A stretch of DNA of 64,000 nt from Actinoalloteichus caeruleus DSM 43889 (lineage in GTDB: Bacteria; Actinomycetota; Actinomycetes; Mycobacteriales; Pseudonocardiaceae), in contig NZ_AUBJ02000001.1 in NCBI RefSeq assembly GCF_000429185.2, positions 3,720,001 to 3,784,000 on the forward strand, in the 5' to 3' direction. Positions 1-10,540 of this stretch are shown piece after piece. The notes below the pieces were generated by a model. That model saw nothing but the letters and a program-made list of their open reading frames with translations. It made no database searches and was not told the DNA's origin. How positions within the stretch are numbered: the stretch's first letter is position 1; each line of letters begins with the position of its first letter. The translations under genes and the position numbers were made by a program.

Positions 1-858
1 CAGATCGGGCGGTTCCTCAACCGCCGTGCCCTGCCGTTCTTCTTCCAGCAGGCGGTCGGAGGCGCGGTCGCGACCGGGGCGGCCCTGCTGCTCTTCCAGT
101 CCGGGGTCCTCGGCGGGGGGAGCGCCTCGCTCGCGGTCGCCGCGAACCTGGTCGTGCTCCTCTCCGGGCTCTCCGTCGTCGGTGTCGCCCAGGACGCGGT
201 CGGCGGGTACAACGTCACCGCCGCCGGCAGAGCCGGCGAGATCCTGATCATGACGGCGGGCCTGGTCACCGGGGTGATCGTCGCGCTGCGCATCGGGGTC
301 GCGCTCGGCGCGCCCACGACCGACGTCGCGGCCAGGCTTCCCCCCGCAGCCAGCCAGCTCCCGCTGCTGGTGGTCGCCGGCGGTATGGCGGCGGTGTGCT
401 TCGCGCTGGCCAGCTACGCGCCGCTGCGGACGCTGCTGGTCGCCGGTGGAGCGGGCGCGCTCGGCCAGCTCACCTACAGCACGTTGTCGCTGACGGCGCT
501 CGTGGGGCCGATCCCGGCCTCGGCCGGAGCCGCCGTGGTGATCGGTTTCGCGGGGGGCCTGCTCGCGAGGCGCCTGAAACTGCCCACGCTGATCGTGGTC
601 GTCTCGGGCATCACGCCGCTGCTGCCGGGACTGGCGACCTACCGGGCCGTCTACCAGCTCGCCGCCGAGGGGAACCTGACCGCCGGGCTGTCCGACGCCG
701 TCCTCGCCGCCGGGGTGAGCCTCGGCCTCGGAGCCGGGGTCGTCCTCGGTGAGTTCCTCGCGCAGCCGGTCCGGACCAGCATCGGTCGGCTCGAACGGCG
801 CTTCTCCGGCCCGAGGATGTCGGGACCGCTGCGTCCGTCGCGCCGTCGCCTCGAGTGA
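1..858 (+). CDS. Threonine/serine exporter family protein (ThrE-like), 3' part
   Basis: The frame is open from base 1, so the start lies outside the window; 285 residues to the stop are visible. The visible part is almost wholly hydrophobic, with repeated Gly/Ala/Leu/Val membrane segments. It contains a loop reading GLSVVGVAQDAVGGYNVTAA followed by more helices, and this looks like the C-terminal transporter domain of the ThrE (DUF1212) family, which exports threonine and serine across the cytoplasmic membrane. The C-terminal ~30 residues are basic and probably cytoplasmic. The next gene, otsA, starts about 260 bp downstream and looks functionally unrelated. The substrate is inferred from the family only. 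Confidence 0.75.
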   Translation, partial: QIGRFLNRRALPFFFQQAVGGAVATGAALLLFQSGVLGGGSASLAVAANLVVLLSGLSVVGVAQDAVGGYNVTAAGRAGEILIMTAGLVTGVIVALRIGVALGAPTTDVAARLPPAASQLPLLVVAGGMAAVCFALASYAPLRTLLVAGGAGALGQLTYSTLSLTALVGPIPASAGAAVVIGFAGGLLARRLKLPTLIVVVSGITPLLPGLATYRAVYQLAAEGNLTAGLSDAVLAAGVSLGLGAGVVLGEFLAQPVRTSIGRLERRFSGPRMSGPLRPSRRRLE

Positions 859-995
859 GCACGGCGGGCTCGGCCCCCGTCGAGCCCGAACTCGTCCGAC
901 CTGCGCGAGGTGGCGGATCGCGGGCTGCGACGGGCAGCCGATTCAACTACTCACGGTCATGTGATCGCGCTTACTGCGTCCACCAATCAGCACGA

Positions 996-1016
996 ATTGT
1001 GGCTAGCCTCAACAAT
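996..1016. promoter_or_regulatory. Imperfect palindrome and possible -10 upstream of otsA
   Basis: ATTGT (996-1000) pairs with ACAAT (1012-1016) around the 8-bp palindrome GGCTAGCC (1001-1008). The element contains TAGCCT (1004-1009), which fits a TANNNT -10 hexamer. It lies about 100 bp upstream of otsA. It could be the otsA promoter with an overlapping operator; no clear -35 was found. Its role is inferred. Confidence 0.3.
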
Positions 1017-1118
1017 GGAGGATGACACGGAGAGTCACCGGCTGCCACCAGGGCCAACGGAGGTCGGGGCAGGTGGCCACACCGTTCGACTCTCGTCGCT
1101 GCTGAGGAGGCCTGGCCA

Positions 1119-2561
<1,443 letters not shown>

Positions 2562-2604
2562 GGTTCATTCGTTTACCCATCCCTGACGCCGTGAGGAGGA
2601 GGCG

Positions 2605-5139
2605 TTGACCGCCGAGGCCCTCCCAGCCGAACTTCGGCGCGCGATCGTCCAGCTTGCGAGGACGCCGCGCCTGTTGGTCGCCTGTGACTACGACGGGACA
2701 CTCGCTCCCATTGTCGTCGACCCGGACCATGCCCAGCCGCTACCGGAGTCGGTGCACGCGCTGCGGTCGTTGGCGGCGCTGCCCGCCACCGTCACCGCGG
2801 TCATCTCCGGCCGGGCACTCCGTGATCTGGCCGCGTTGTCCCGGCTGCCCGCGGAGGTGCACCTCGTGGGCAGCCACGGCTCCGAGTTCGACGTGGGATT
2901 CGTCCACGAACTCGGAGCCGAGGCCACCACGCTGCTCCGCCGCATCCAGTCCGAACTCGATCCCCTCGCCGACGAGGGACAGGGAATCCACCTGGAGGTG
3001 AAACCCGCCAGTGTCGCCGTCCACGTGCGGCGAGCGGAACCAGCCGTCGCCGAACGCGTGCTGGAGACGGTGCGCACCGGCCCGGCGACCTGGGACGGAG
3101 TCCAGGTCACCGAGGGCAAGGCGGTGATCGAACTCGCCGTGGTGCAGACCAACAAGGGCAACGCGTTGGACACCCTGCGCCACCAGGTGGGCGCGACCGC
3201 CGCGCTGTTCTTCGGTGACGACGTCACCGACGAGAAGGCCTTCCGGAGCCTCCAAGGCCCCGACATGGGCATCAAGGTCGGCCCCGGCGACACCGCCGCC
3301 GCCTACCGGGTGGACGACGCCCAGGCGGTCGCGACGGTCCTCGCCTTCCTCCTGGAGGAACGGCGCACCTGGTTGTTCGGTGAGCAGGCTCCGCCCATCG
3401 AGCGGTTGAGCATGTTGGCGAACGAGCGAACCGTCGCCCTGGTCACCCCGGACGCCCGGCTGACCTGGCTCTGCCACCCGGAGCCGGACTCGGCGGCGGT
3501 CTTCGCCGACCTGCTCGGCGGTCCCACCGCTGGCCACTTCTCCATCAAGCCCAACCGCAACGGCCTCCCACTGGGCCAGCGGTACCTGCCCGGGACGATG
3601 GTGGTGGAAACCCGCTGGTCCCGGTTGCTGGTCACCGACTACCTCGACCACTACTCCAGTTCCCACCGGACGGACGTGGTCCGGGTCGTCTCGGGCAACA
3701 CGACCGCCAGCGTCGAGTTCGCTCCCCGCCCCGAGTTCGGCCAGGTGCCGGTCCGCCTCATCGCGGAGGCCGACGGCCTCCGGGTCGTGGGCACCTCGGA
3801 GCCGATGGTCCTGCGCGCTCCCGGCGTCGTCTGGGAGATCACCTCCGACGGCATGCACGAGTCGGCGCGTGCCGTGGTGGAGCCCTCCCCTGGTCACGAC
3901 GTGGTGCTCGAGCTGCGCTGCGGGACCGACGACCTCGGGCCGGGCGAGATCGCGGAGCAGGAGCGTCGGCAGCGGGCGGGCGAGTACTGGTCCAGTTGGG
4001 TCCAGGGGCTGTCGCTGCCGCCGGTGGAGACCGACCTGGTGGCCCGTTCGGCGCTCACCCTCCGGGGGCTGTGCCACTCGGAGACCGGTGCCATCATGGC
4101 CGCGGCGACCACCTCGCTGCCGGAGGAGATCGGTGGTGTCCGCAACTGGGACTACCGGTACTGCTGGCTGCGGGACGCGGCTCTCACCGCCCAGGCCCTG
4201 GTCTCGCTCGGGTCGCACGAGGAGGCCGAGGGTTTCCTGAACTGGCTGCACCGGGTTCTGGAGACCCTCCCGGGGCCGGAACGGCTCCACCCCCTCTACA
4301 CGATCTACGGCACCAACCTCCCACCGGAGGCCGTGATCGACACCCTGCCGGGTTACGCGGGTTCGCGCCCCGTCCGGGTGGGCAACCTGGCGAACCAGCA
4401 GGTGCAGCTCGACGTCTTCGGCCCGGTGGTGGATCTGATCGCCATGCTGACCGAGTCGAGGGGCAAGCTCACCGACGACGACTGGCGGCTGGTGACGGCC
4501 ATGGCCGAGGCGGTGTCCCGCCGCTGGCACGAGGCTGACCACGGGATCTGGGAGGAGCGCCACGCGCCCAGGCACCACGTCTACTCGAAGGTCATGTGCT
4601 GGGTGACCCTGGACCGCGCGGTGCGGCTGGCGGAGAGCTACGGCCGCGAGGTCGACCCGACCTGGGAGCCCCTGCGGGACGAGATCGCCAGGGACGTGCT
4701 GAAGAACGGGTGGAACGACGAGGTCCAGTCCTTCACCACCGCCTACGACGGGGTCGACCTGGACGCGGCCTCCCTCTTCGTCGGGCTCTCCGGCCTGATC
4801 GACCCGACCGACGACCGGTTCCAGTCGACGGTGACGGCGATCGAGTCCGAGCTGCGCAGCGGCTCGACGGTGTACCGCTACCGCCGGGACGACGGGCTGC
4901 CCGGGGACGAGGGCGGTTTCCACTTCTGCGCGGCCTGGATGGTGGAGGCCTACCTGCTGACCGGTCGGCGGACGGAGGCGGAGGACCTGTTCCAACAGCT
5001 GGTCGACGCCGCCGGCCCCACCGGGCTGCTTCCGGAGGAGTACGACCCCATCGCGGAGCGGTCGCTGGGCAACCACCCACAGGCCTACTCGCACGTGGGT
5101 CTGATCCGGTGCGCCAGGCTGCTGTCCGAGGCCGTCTGA
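2605..5139 (+). CDS. otsB: Fusion protein: trehalose-6-phosphate phosphatase (OtsB) + GH15 glycoside hydrolase
   Basis: Two-domain cytoplasmic protein of 844 residues. Residues ~1-250 are a HAD phosphatase of the OtsB type: the nucleophile motif DYDGTLAP lies near residue 30 and the late HAD motif FFGDDVTDEKAF is present. This half would dephosphorylate the OtsA product. Residues ~265-844 form a GH15 (glucoamylase/trehalase-type) all-alpha domain with RNWDYRYCWLRDA at 513-525 and the late acidic motif LLPEEYDP with Glu811 and Glu812. Mycobacterial GH15 proteins of this class are trehalases, so the chain may make trehalose and also hydrolyse it or a related glucoside; that is inference. The start is TTG after GTGAGGAGGAGG. 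Codon use looks uniform across the junction, so this seems to be a true fusion. Confidence 0.9.
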   Translation: MTAEALPAELRRAIVQLARTPRLLVACDYDGTLAPIVVDPDHAQPLPESVHALRSLAALPATVTAVISGRALRDLAALSRLPAEVHLVGSHGSEFDVGFVHELGAEATTLLRRIQSELDPLADEGQGIHLEVKPASVAVHVRRAEPAVAERVLETVRTGPATWDGVQVTEGKAVIELAVVQTNKGNALDTLRHQVGATAALFFGDDVTDEKAFRSLQGPDMGIKVGPGDTAAAYRVDDAQAVATVLAFLLEERRTWLFGEQAPPIERLSMLANERTVALVTPDARLTWLCHPEPDSAAVFADLLGGPTAGHFSIKPNRNGLPLGQRYLPGTMVVETRWSRLLVTDYLDHYSSSHRTDVVRVVSGNTTASVEFAPRPEFGQVPVRLIAEADGLRVVGTSEPMVLRAPGVVWEITSDGMHESARAVVEPSPGHDVVLELRCGTDDLGPGEIAEQERRQRAGEYWSSWVQGLSLPPVETDLVARSALTLRGLCHSETGAIMAAATTSLPEEIGGVRNWDYRYCWLRDAALTAQALVSLGSHEEAEGFLNWLHRVLETLPGPERLHPLYTIYGTNLPPEAVIDTLPGYAGSRPVRVGNLANQQVQLDVFGPVVDLIAMLTESRGKLTDDDWRLVTAMAEAVSRRWHEADHGIWEERHAPRHHVYSKVMCWVTLDRAVRLAESYGREVDPTWEPLRDEIARDVLKNGWNDEVQSFTTAYDGVDLDAASLFVGLSGLIDPTDDRFQSTVTAIESELRSGSTVYRYRRDDGLPGDEGGFHFCAAWMVEAYLLTGRRTEAEDLFQQLVDAAGPTGLLPEEYDPIAERSLGNHPQAYSHVGLIRCARLLSEAV

Positions 5140-5172
5140 CGCTCCTCCCCTCCCGGGGATGAGTTCCGTCGC

Positions 5173-5208
5173 GGGGCCCGCCGAGAACGGCGGGCCCCGT
5201 CGGCTTTT
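5173..5208 (+). terminator. Intrinsic terminator after otsB
   Basis: A perfect 11-bp GC stem, GGGGCCCGCCG (5173-5183) with CGGCGGGCCCC (5188-5198), encloses an AGAA loop. Four T residues follow at 5205-5208. It begins 33 bp after the otsB stop and closes the trehalose operon. Confidence 0.88.
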
Positions 5209-5773
5209 CCGGGTGTGGACGGCCGGCCTGCTCGGGGCATGCCCCCGTGGCCGGGGCCGCGTGCCCTCCCGCCGACCCGGTGAACCCGTTGCTCCACCAA
5301 CGCGGGCTCGGGCGCGTTCCCCCGGCGCCTCCACCCGTCGACCTCTCCTCACCTCCCGCGCGCGGGGACCGGGTCCCCTTCCCCACGCCGAAGAACAGCG
5401 AGACCCGCCGCTCCACGGAGGTCACCACGGCCGCCGCCCGGTCGGTTGCGCCTCGAACCCGTCCAGGTTCGCCGGGGGTGGCCGACATCAGCGGGAACTG
5501 GGCATCTGGCGGCTCGCGGATGGGGCGGTGCCTGGCGGCCCTCACCTCGATCGGTGCGGTCACCGGGCTCGGCGTCCGGGTGGGGCGCCCGCCGTCACGG
5601 CTCGCGGACTTCACCCTTTCGGACGAGCATGTTGGCCGGAAGTGGCCGTTGTCCCGGGGCCGGTCGCCGCCGTTGGACGGGTCGCGCGCCCGCCCTGGCT
5701 GATCGGCGCGCCGGCGGGCCGGCCGGCGGTCACGCTGGGAGGACCGTTGCCGGTCGAAGAGCGGGGAGTGCTC
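5209..5773. other. ~565-bp stretch without a convincing gene
   Basis: Open frames occur on both strands, but all are proline/arginine-rich products of high GC content, overlap one another, and show no recognisable domain. The only structure noted is a short inverted repeat, GAACC...GGTTC, near 5456-5471. The last part carries GGGAG just before the amidotransferase start and presumably holds that gene's promoter. Confidence 0.5.
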
Positions 5774-6643
5774 ATGTGTCGACTGTTCGGCCTGTCCGGT
5801 GCGCCCCGGCGGATGTCGGCCACCTTCTGGCTGCTCGACGTCTCGGACAGCCTGGCGGAGCAGAGCCGGCGCGAACCGGACGGCACCGGGTTGGGGACCT
5901 TCACCGAGGACGGCCTCCCCCTCGTGGAGAAGCAGCCGATCGCCGCCTACGAGGACCGGGCCTTCGCGGAGGAGGCGCGGCACCGCGAGTCGACCACGTT
6001 CCTCGCGCACATCCGCTACGCCTCCTCCGGGCCGGCCAGGCCCGAGAACACGCACCCGTTCCTCCAACGGGGGCGGATGCTGGCCCACAACGGCGTGATC
6101 GGGGACCTGCCCGTCCTGGAGCGCGAACTGGGCCGGCACCTGTCCCTCGTCGAGGGGGACACCGACTCGGAGCGGTTCCTCGCCCTGGTCACCCGTTACA
6201 CCGAGCGGAACGGCGGTGACGTCGGTGCTGGACTGACCGAGGCGGCGCGGTGGGTGGCCGAGAACCTGCCCGTCTACGCGCTCAACGTGGTCCTGACGAC
6301 ACCGACGGAGCTGTGGGCCCTGCGGTACCCGGAGACGCACGATCTCGTCGTCCTCGAACGCGTGGTTCCGCCGAACGGGCGCCGGCGGCACCTGGACCAC
6401 GCGAGCGCGGCGGGAACCGTCCGGGTCCGCTCGGACGCCCTGGCGGGCTGCTCCTCGGTCGTGGTCGCGAGCGAACCGATGGACGAGAGCCCGGACTGGC
6501 GATCACTGGCACCAGGCGAGCTGCTGCACGTCGACGACCGGCTGCGGACGAGGCGGCGGACCGTGCTGGACTCGCCGCCCCGGCACCGGCTCACCCTGGA
6601 CGACCTGGGGGAGACGGCAGCACGGTCCCAACGGGGCCGTTGA
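5774..6643 (+). CDS. Class II glutamine amidotransferase (YafJ/EgtC-type Ntn hydrolase)
   Basis: 289 residues from the ATG at 5774. I prefer this start because it places Cys at position 2 (MCRLFGL), the Ntn-hydrolase nucleophile that is exposed once Met is removed. Later motifs fit the glutaminase fold: HIRYASSG, with its conserved Arg and Gly, and HNG followed by DTDSERFL. Such stand-alone domains release ammonia from glutamine or hydrolyse gamma-glutamyl amides; EgtC of ergothioneine synthesis is one member, but no other ergothioneine gene is nearby, so the substrate is unknown. GGGAG lies just upstream. The gene is monocistronic and convergent with the LacI gene that follows. Confidence 0.85.
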   Translation: MCRLFGLSGAPRRMSATFWLLDVSDSLAEQSRREPDGTGLGTFTEDGLPLVEKQPIAAYEDRAFAEEARHRESTTFLAHIRYASSGPARPENTHPFLQRGRMLAHNGVIGDLPVLERELGRHLSLVEGDTDSERFLALVTRYTERNGGDVGAGLTEAARWVAENLPVYALNVVLTTPTELWALRYPETHDLVVLERVVPPNGRRRHLDHASAAGTVRVRSDALAGCSSVVVASEPMDESPDWRSLAPGELLHVDDRLRTRRRTVLDSPPRHRLTLDDLGETAARSQRGR

Positions 6644-6721
6644 ACTCACGCTCCCGCGAGCGAACCCCAGCGGACATCCGACCCCGCCCGGATGCGGAGG
6701 GCGTCCCCGGGGCGGCCGACC

Positions 6722-6750
6722 ACCGGCCGGCGCGGAGAACGCCGGCCGGT
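6722..6750. terminator. Hairpin between convergent genes
   Basis: A perfect 11-bp stem, ACCGGCCGGCG (6722-6732) with CGCCGGCCGGT (6740-6750), encloses a 7-base loop. It sits between the amidotransferase end and the stop of the convergent lacI-type gene, so it could stop transcription from either side. There is no U-tract. Confidence 0.55.
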
Positions 6751-7850
6751 CACGGCCCGAACCAGCGCTCCTGGCTGTTCCGTGGTGGCGCGGCCGTGCT
6801 ACCGGTCCGCAGGCTCGTCGGCAGGACGATCTTCCTCGGACGGCCGTGGTCCGGTTGCTCCCGTAGCAGCCGGCCCGCCTCCGCGCCCTTGTCCCGCACC
6901 GGCTGCACCACGGTGGTCAACCCCACCCGTTCCGCCTCGGCGATGCCGTCGAAGCCGGTCACGGTCAGATCCTGGGGCACGCGCAGGCCGCGACGCCTGG
7001 CCTCCTCGAGCGCGCCGAGCGCCAGGATGTCGGAGGTGCAGACCACGGCCGTGATCTCAGGGTCGAGATCCAGGATCCGGGCGGTGGCCGAGGCGCCGGA
7101 CTCGACGCTGTGGTCGAACCGTTCGACGACGGGTACCTGCGCCCACGGGACCCCAACCGCCTCGAAGGCCGCGGCGAGGGCGACCAGCCGGGCGCGCTGC
7201 ACGTGGAAGTGCGCTGACCGCTGCCGGTCCAGCGAGGCGATGGCGTCGTTGCGGTCGCGTCCGAGCCGCATGCACACCACCCCGACCCGTCGATGCCCCA
7301 GGCCGATGAGGTGGTCGGCCATGCCGGTCATCGCGGAACCGTCGTCGATGCCGACCGTGTCGACCCCTGGGAGGCTGGGCTGGTCGCAGACGACGGTGGG
7401 CACCGGGCGCTCCAGCACGGCGGCCAGGTGGGGATCGTCGTCGGGCACCGAGTAGACGACGAACCCGTCGACCCCCGCCCGGTGCACCGCGGCGAGGTCC
7501 TCCCGCTCGGGATTGGCCGGGACCAGCAACAGCCCCTGCCCCGCGGCTTCGCAGGAGAGCGCCAGGCCCTCCAGGAAGCTGACGGCCGCGGGGTCACGGA
7601 AGGCGTAGGAGAGGTTCTCGGTCAGCAGGAGACCCAGCGCGCCCGCCTTGCGGGTGCGCAGGGACCGCGCGACCGGGTCCGGACCGGGGTAGCCGACCCG
7701 ACGAGCGGCTTCGAGCACGCGTTGCCGGAGTTCGGGTGAGAGCTGGTCAGGACGGTTGTAGGCATTGGACACCGTTGTCCTGGACACGCCGAGCTCCGCC
7801 GCCAGCGAGGCCAGGGTTGCCGGCCGGCGAGAACTGATGGACCGCACCAT
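6750..7850 (-). CDS. LacI-family transcriptional regulator (first)
   Basis: 366-residue repressor. The N-terminal helix-turn-helix reads TLASLAAELGVSRTTVSNAYN, the LacI signature, though the hinge-helix segment (VARSLRTRKAG) is less typical. The periplasmic-binding-protein-like effector domain follows, including LIGLGHRRVGVV and VTGFDGIAEAERVGLTTV near the C-terminus. The start ATG at 7850 (MVRSIS) was chosen because the helix-turn-helix begins only ~10 residues later. Inverted repeats lie directly upstream. It is read in the same direction as the second LacI gene, 131 bp further upstream. It probably controls a sugar-uptake gene, and its effector cannot be read from sequence. Confidence 0.88.
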   Translation of the reverse strand: MVRSISSRRPATLASLAAELGVSRTTVSNAYNRPDQLSPELRQRVLEAARRVGYPGPDPVARSLRTRKAGALGLLLTENLSYAFRDPAAVSFLEGLALSCEAAGQGLLLVPANPEREDLAAVHRAGVDGFVVYSVPDDDPHLAAVLERPVPTVVCDQPSLPGVDTVGIDDGSAMTGMADHLIGLGHRRVGVVCMRLGRDRNDAIASLDRQRSAHFHVQRARLVALAAAFEAVGVPWAQVPVVERFDHSVESGASATARILDLDPEITAVVCTSDILALGALEEARRRGLRVPQDLTVTGFDGIAEAERVGLTTVVQPVRDKGAEAGRLLREQPDHGRPRKIVLPTSLRTGSTAAPPRNSQERWFGP

Positions 7851-7856
7851 GAAGTG

Positions 7857-7882
7857 ACCGTAACGGTTCAGAACCAATTGGT
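7857..7882. promoter_or_regulatory. Cluster of inverted repeats upstream of first lacI gene (candidate operator)
   Basis: Three overlapping palindromes lie 7-32 bp upstream of the start codon: ACCGTAACGGT (7857-7867), GGTTCAGAACC (7865-7875) and ACCAATTGGT (7873-7882). LacI-type regulators often bind such sites to control themselves; autoregulation here is inferred from position. Confidence 0.4.
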
Positions 7883-7981
7883 GAAGCCAGGGCGACCCAC
7901 GCCACGACGCGGGTATTTTCCGCGCGTGCCCCGTCGCCGGCCGCCCCGCACCCGTGGGGGCCCGCACCGGGTTCCGGGAGT

Positions 7982-9022
7982 TCAGCGAAGGGGCGCCGTC
8001 GACTCCCTGACCACCAGCCTCGGCCGGAAGATCCGGGTGTGCGCCCCGACCGGCTGCGCCCCGGCGTCGGGGTCGAGCCGGGCGGCCAACTCCTCGACCG
8101 CCGCCCGCGCCATCTCCGCGATGGGCTGCGCCAGCGTCGTCAACGGCGGGGTGCAGTAGTCGGCCAGCGGGCTGTCGTCGAAGCCGATCACCGACAGCTG
8201 GTCCGGCACGGACACCCCCCGCCGATGGCACTCCCGGATCGCGCCGAGCGCCATGTGGTCGGACGAGCAGATGACGGCCGTCACCGGCTCCCTGTCCAGC
8301 AGTTCCCCCAGCGCCCTGGCACCGCCGCCCGCCCCGTAGGGCGCGTGGGACACGAGGGCGGGCCTCGCCGCCAGCCCCTCCTCCTCCAGGGCGGTGGCCC
8401 AGCCGGCGTGCTTCAGCCGGGACGGCAGCGAACGGGCCGGCCCGCTGACGAAACCGATGTGGCGATGCCCCAGGTCGAGGAGGTGGCGGGTCGCCAGGTA
8501 GCCGGCGAGCTGCTCGTCGACGGCGACGTCCGGGATGTCCGCGGAGGGCACCCCGCCGTTGACGAACACCACGCGGACCCCGTCGTTGACGAGCTGGTGG
8601 TAGTAGGCGCTCCTGGCGGTCCGTCGCGCGGGGCTGACGTTGGCGATCCCGGGCGACACGAAGATCATCCCCGTGACCCCCCTGGCGAGCAGCATCCCGA
8701 CGTACTGCTCCTCGCCGAGGCTGTCGGGTTCCGAGGACCGCGTGTTGCACAGCACGCACGAGAAACCCGCCCGGGCCGCCCTGGTCTCCAACGCCTCGGC
8801 GAAGGCGGGGAACACGGGGTTGGACAGCTCGGGAACGAGGAGGCCGACCACCCCCGTCCTCCCCAGCGCCGCCACGCCCCGGGAGGTGTGCGGCAGCTCG
8901 GCCAGCGCGGCCAGCACCCGTTGCCTGGTCTCGTGGTTCACCCCGGCCCGCCGGTTCAGCACCCGGCTGACGGTGGAGACGCTGACCCCGGCCGCGCTCG
9001 CGATCTCGGATAGTCCGGCCAC
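7982..9022 (-). CDS. malR: LacI-family regulator, MalR-like
   Basis: 346 residues from a GTG at 9022 preceded by AAAGGGG; a longer frame reaches 9109 but its N-terminal 29 residues are Arg-rich and atypical. The helix-turn-helix AGLSEIASAAGVSVSTVSRV is followed by the LacI effector domain, with LGHRHIGFVSGP and VIGFDDSPLADYCTPPLTT near the end. It is divergent from a sugar-binding-protein gene, as malR is from malEFG in Streptomyces, and the length agrees with MalR (~344). It probably represses the downstream transporter and is released by maltose or a related glucoside. The symbol rests on context and remembered resemblance. Confidence 0.72.
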   Translation of the reverse strand: MAGLSEIASAAGVSVSTVSRVLNRRAGVNHETRQRVLAALAELPHTSRGVAALGRTGVVGLLVPELSNPVFPAFAEALETRAARAGFSCVLCNTRSSEPDSLGEEQYVGMLLARGVTGMIFVSPGIANVSPARRTARSAYYHQLVNDGVRVVFVNGGVPSADIPDVAVDEQLAGYLATRHLLDLGHRHIGFVSGPARSLPSRLKHAGWATALEEEGLAARPALVSHAPYGAGGGARALGELLDREPVTAVICSSDHMALGAIRECHRRGVSVPDQLSVIGFDDSPLADYCTPPLTTLAQPIAEMARAAVEELAARLDPDAGAQPVGAHTRIFRPRLVVRESTAPLR

Positions 9023-9161
9023 AGCGGGTCGCCCCTTTCTCCTGCGCGTCCTGCGCACGCCGATGGCCGTAGCGTGCCGGTGACGGCACGTTTTTTCAAA
9101 CCTCTTCACCCGGCAGGTGGCCCCAAGAACCTGCTGTTACGGCTTGGTTACCCAAAGGACC

Positions 9162-9211
9162 TTGACGTGAGCTGGCTCACGGGTATGCAATTCGCGTCAC
9201 ACAGCTTGCAA
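9162..9211 (+). promoter_or_regulatory. Candidate malE promoter with a possible MalR half-site
   Basis: TTGACG (9162-9167) and TATGCA (9184-9189) are 16 bp apart and resemble -35 and -10 boxes. CTTGCAA (9205-9211) just downstream resembles TTGCA-type elements recalled from Streptomyces mal operators. The intergenic region also serves the divergent malR. No experimental support. Confidence 0.35.
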
Positions 9212-9274
9212 AAAATTTCAGTTCGGCCGCCAGTCCGGGCGGTCGGCGCGTCCACAGAGGGGACGACAGCGACG

Positions 9275-10537
9275 ATGCGGCGTGACACCCTCAACACCCT
9301 CGGCCGAACCGGCGTGCTGGGACTCGGCTGCGTGCTGGCGATGACCGCCTGTGGCGGTTCCGGCGGATCAGACGACCAGGACGGGCCGGTCGTCTTCTGG
9401 GACACCAGCGGCCCCGGTGAGTCAGCGGTCTTCCGCGACCTCGCCGAGGGCTGCGCGGCGAGCGGCGGTTTCGAGGTCGCCGTCGAACAGGTCGCCTTCG
9501 ACCAGGCCCTGAACAACTTCAAGAACGCCGCGCAGGGCGGGCAGGGCCCCGACGTGCTCAGGGCCGAGGTGGCCTGGGTCGCCCAGCTCGCCCACAACGG
9601 CCTGATCCAGGACCTCGCCGGAACCGGCCTCGACGACCAGGGCGACTTCCTGGCCACCCCCTGGAGCTCCACCCAGTTCGACGGCGCGACCTACGCCGTC
9701 CCGCAGGTCACCGACACGCTCGCCCTGCTCTACAACCGGGAGCTCCTGGACGAGGCCGGCGTCGAACCGCCGACCTCCTGGGAGGAACTGCTCGACATCG
9801 CCCCCGACCTCGGCGGGGACTCCGCGTTCTTCGTGAACAACGACGGCTACTACGCCCTGCCCTTCATCTACTCGGCCGGCGGCGACCTCCTCGACGTCGA
9901 GAACCAGACCATCGTCGTCAACTCCGACGAGGCCGTGGCCGGCCTGGGGACGGCGCGCGCGCTGTTGGACGAGGGCGCGGCCAGGACCGCCCAGGACCCG
10001 GGCAACTCCTACGGGAACATGAAGGCCGCCTTCGCCTCCGGCGAGGTGGCGATGATCGTCGACGGGCCGTGGGCGGTGGCCGACCTGCTCGACGGGGCGG
10101 CCTTCCAGGACCCGGAGAACCTCGGAGTGGCGCCGCTGCCCGGCCCCGCCGACGGGGACGGCAACGGACCGGTCGGCGGCCACGACTACGTCATCCGGCA
10201 GGGCAGTGAGCGCACCGACGACGCGGTCTCCCTCATCGAGTGCATGAGCGGGGTGGAGGCGCAGACGACGGTGGCCGTGGAGCTCGGCCTGCTGCCCACC
10301 CGGGAGTCGGTGTACGAGGACCCGGAGGTGGCCGAGCACCCCGTCGTCTCCGCGTTCAGCGCGGCCGTCGAGCGGGCTCACCCGCGCCCCTGGATCGCCG
10401 AGGGCAACGAGCTGTTCGACCCGCTCAAGATCGGCTACGCCGACGTGCTGGCTGGCAACCTCAGCCCGGCGGAGGCGGCAGAACAGGTCGCCACCGCGTA
10501 CCAGGACACCGTCGTTCCCGACTACACGATCGGCTGA
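9275..10537 (+). CDS. malE: Sugar ABC transporter substrate-binding lipoprotein, MalE-like
   Basis: 420 residues. The signal peptide ends in AMTAC with the lipidated Cys at position 26, so the protein is membrane-anchored on the outer face. The mature part is a family 1 extracellular solute-binding protein: VVFWDTSG at the start, DVLRAEVAWVAQLA, YAVPQVTDTLALLYNRELL, and AMIVDGPWAV late in the chain. These agree with remembered actinobacterial MalE sequences that bind maltose or maltodextrin. The ATG at 9275 was chosen because it gives a proper lipoprotein signal. Both permease genes follow after 3 bp and 1 bp. Because otsAB lies upstream, trehalose is an alternative ligand. Confidence 0.85.
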   Translation: MRRDTLNTLGRTGVLGLGCVLAMTACGGSGGSDDQDGPVVFWDTSGPGESAVFRDLAEGCAASGGFEVAVEQVAFDQALNNFKNAAQGGQGPDVLRAEVAWVAQLAHNGLIQDLAGTGLDDQGDFLATPWSSTQFDGATYAVPQVTDTLALLYNRELLDEAGVEPPTSWEELLDIAPDLGGDSAFFVNNDGYYALPFIYSAGGDLLDVENQTIVVNSDEAVAGLGTARALLDEGAARTAQDPGNSYGNMKAAFASGEVAMIVDGPWAVADLLDGAAFQDPENLGVAPLPGPADGDGNGPVGGHDYVIRQGSERTDDAVSLIECMSGVEAQTTVAVELGLLPTRESVYEDPEVAEHPVVSAFSAAVERAHPRPWIAEGNELFDPLKIGYADVLAGNLSPAEAAEQVATAYQDTVVPDYTIG

Positions 10538-10540
10538 GCC

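Noticed and set aside
2740-5352. 870-codon open frame opposite otsB
   Set aside because: It mirrors the otsB-GH15 gene on the other strand, is rich in Arg/Gly/Val repeats and has no domain; a shadow of GC-rich coding DNA.
5247-5702. 151-codon frame between otsB and the amidotransferase
   Set aside because: Pro/Arg/Ser-rich product, competing frames of similar length on both strands, no ribosome site.
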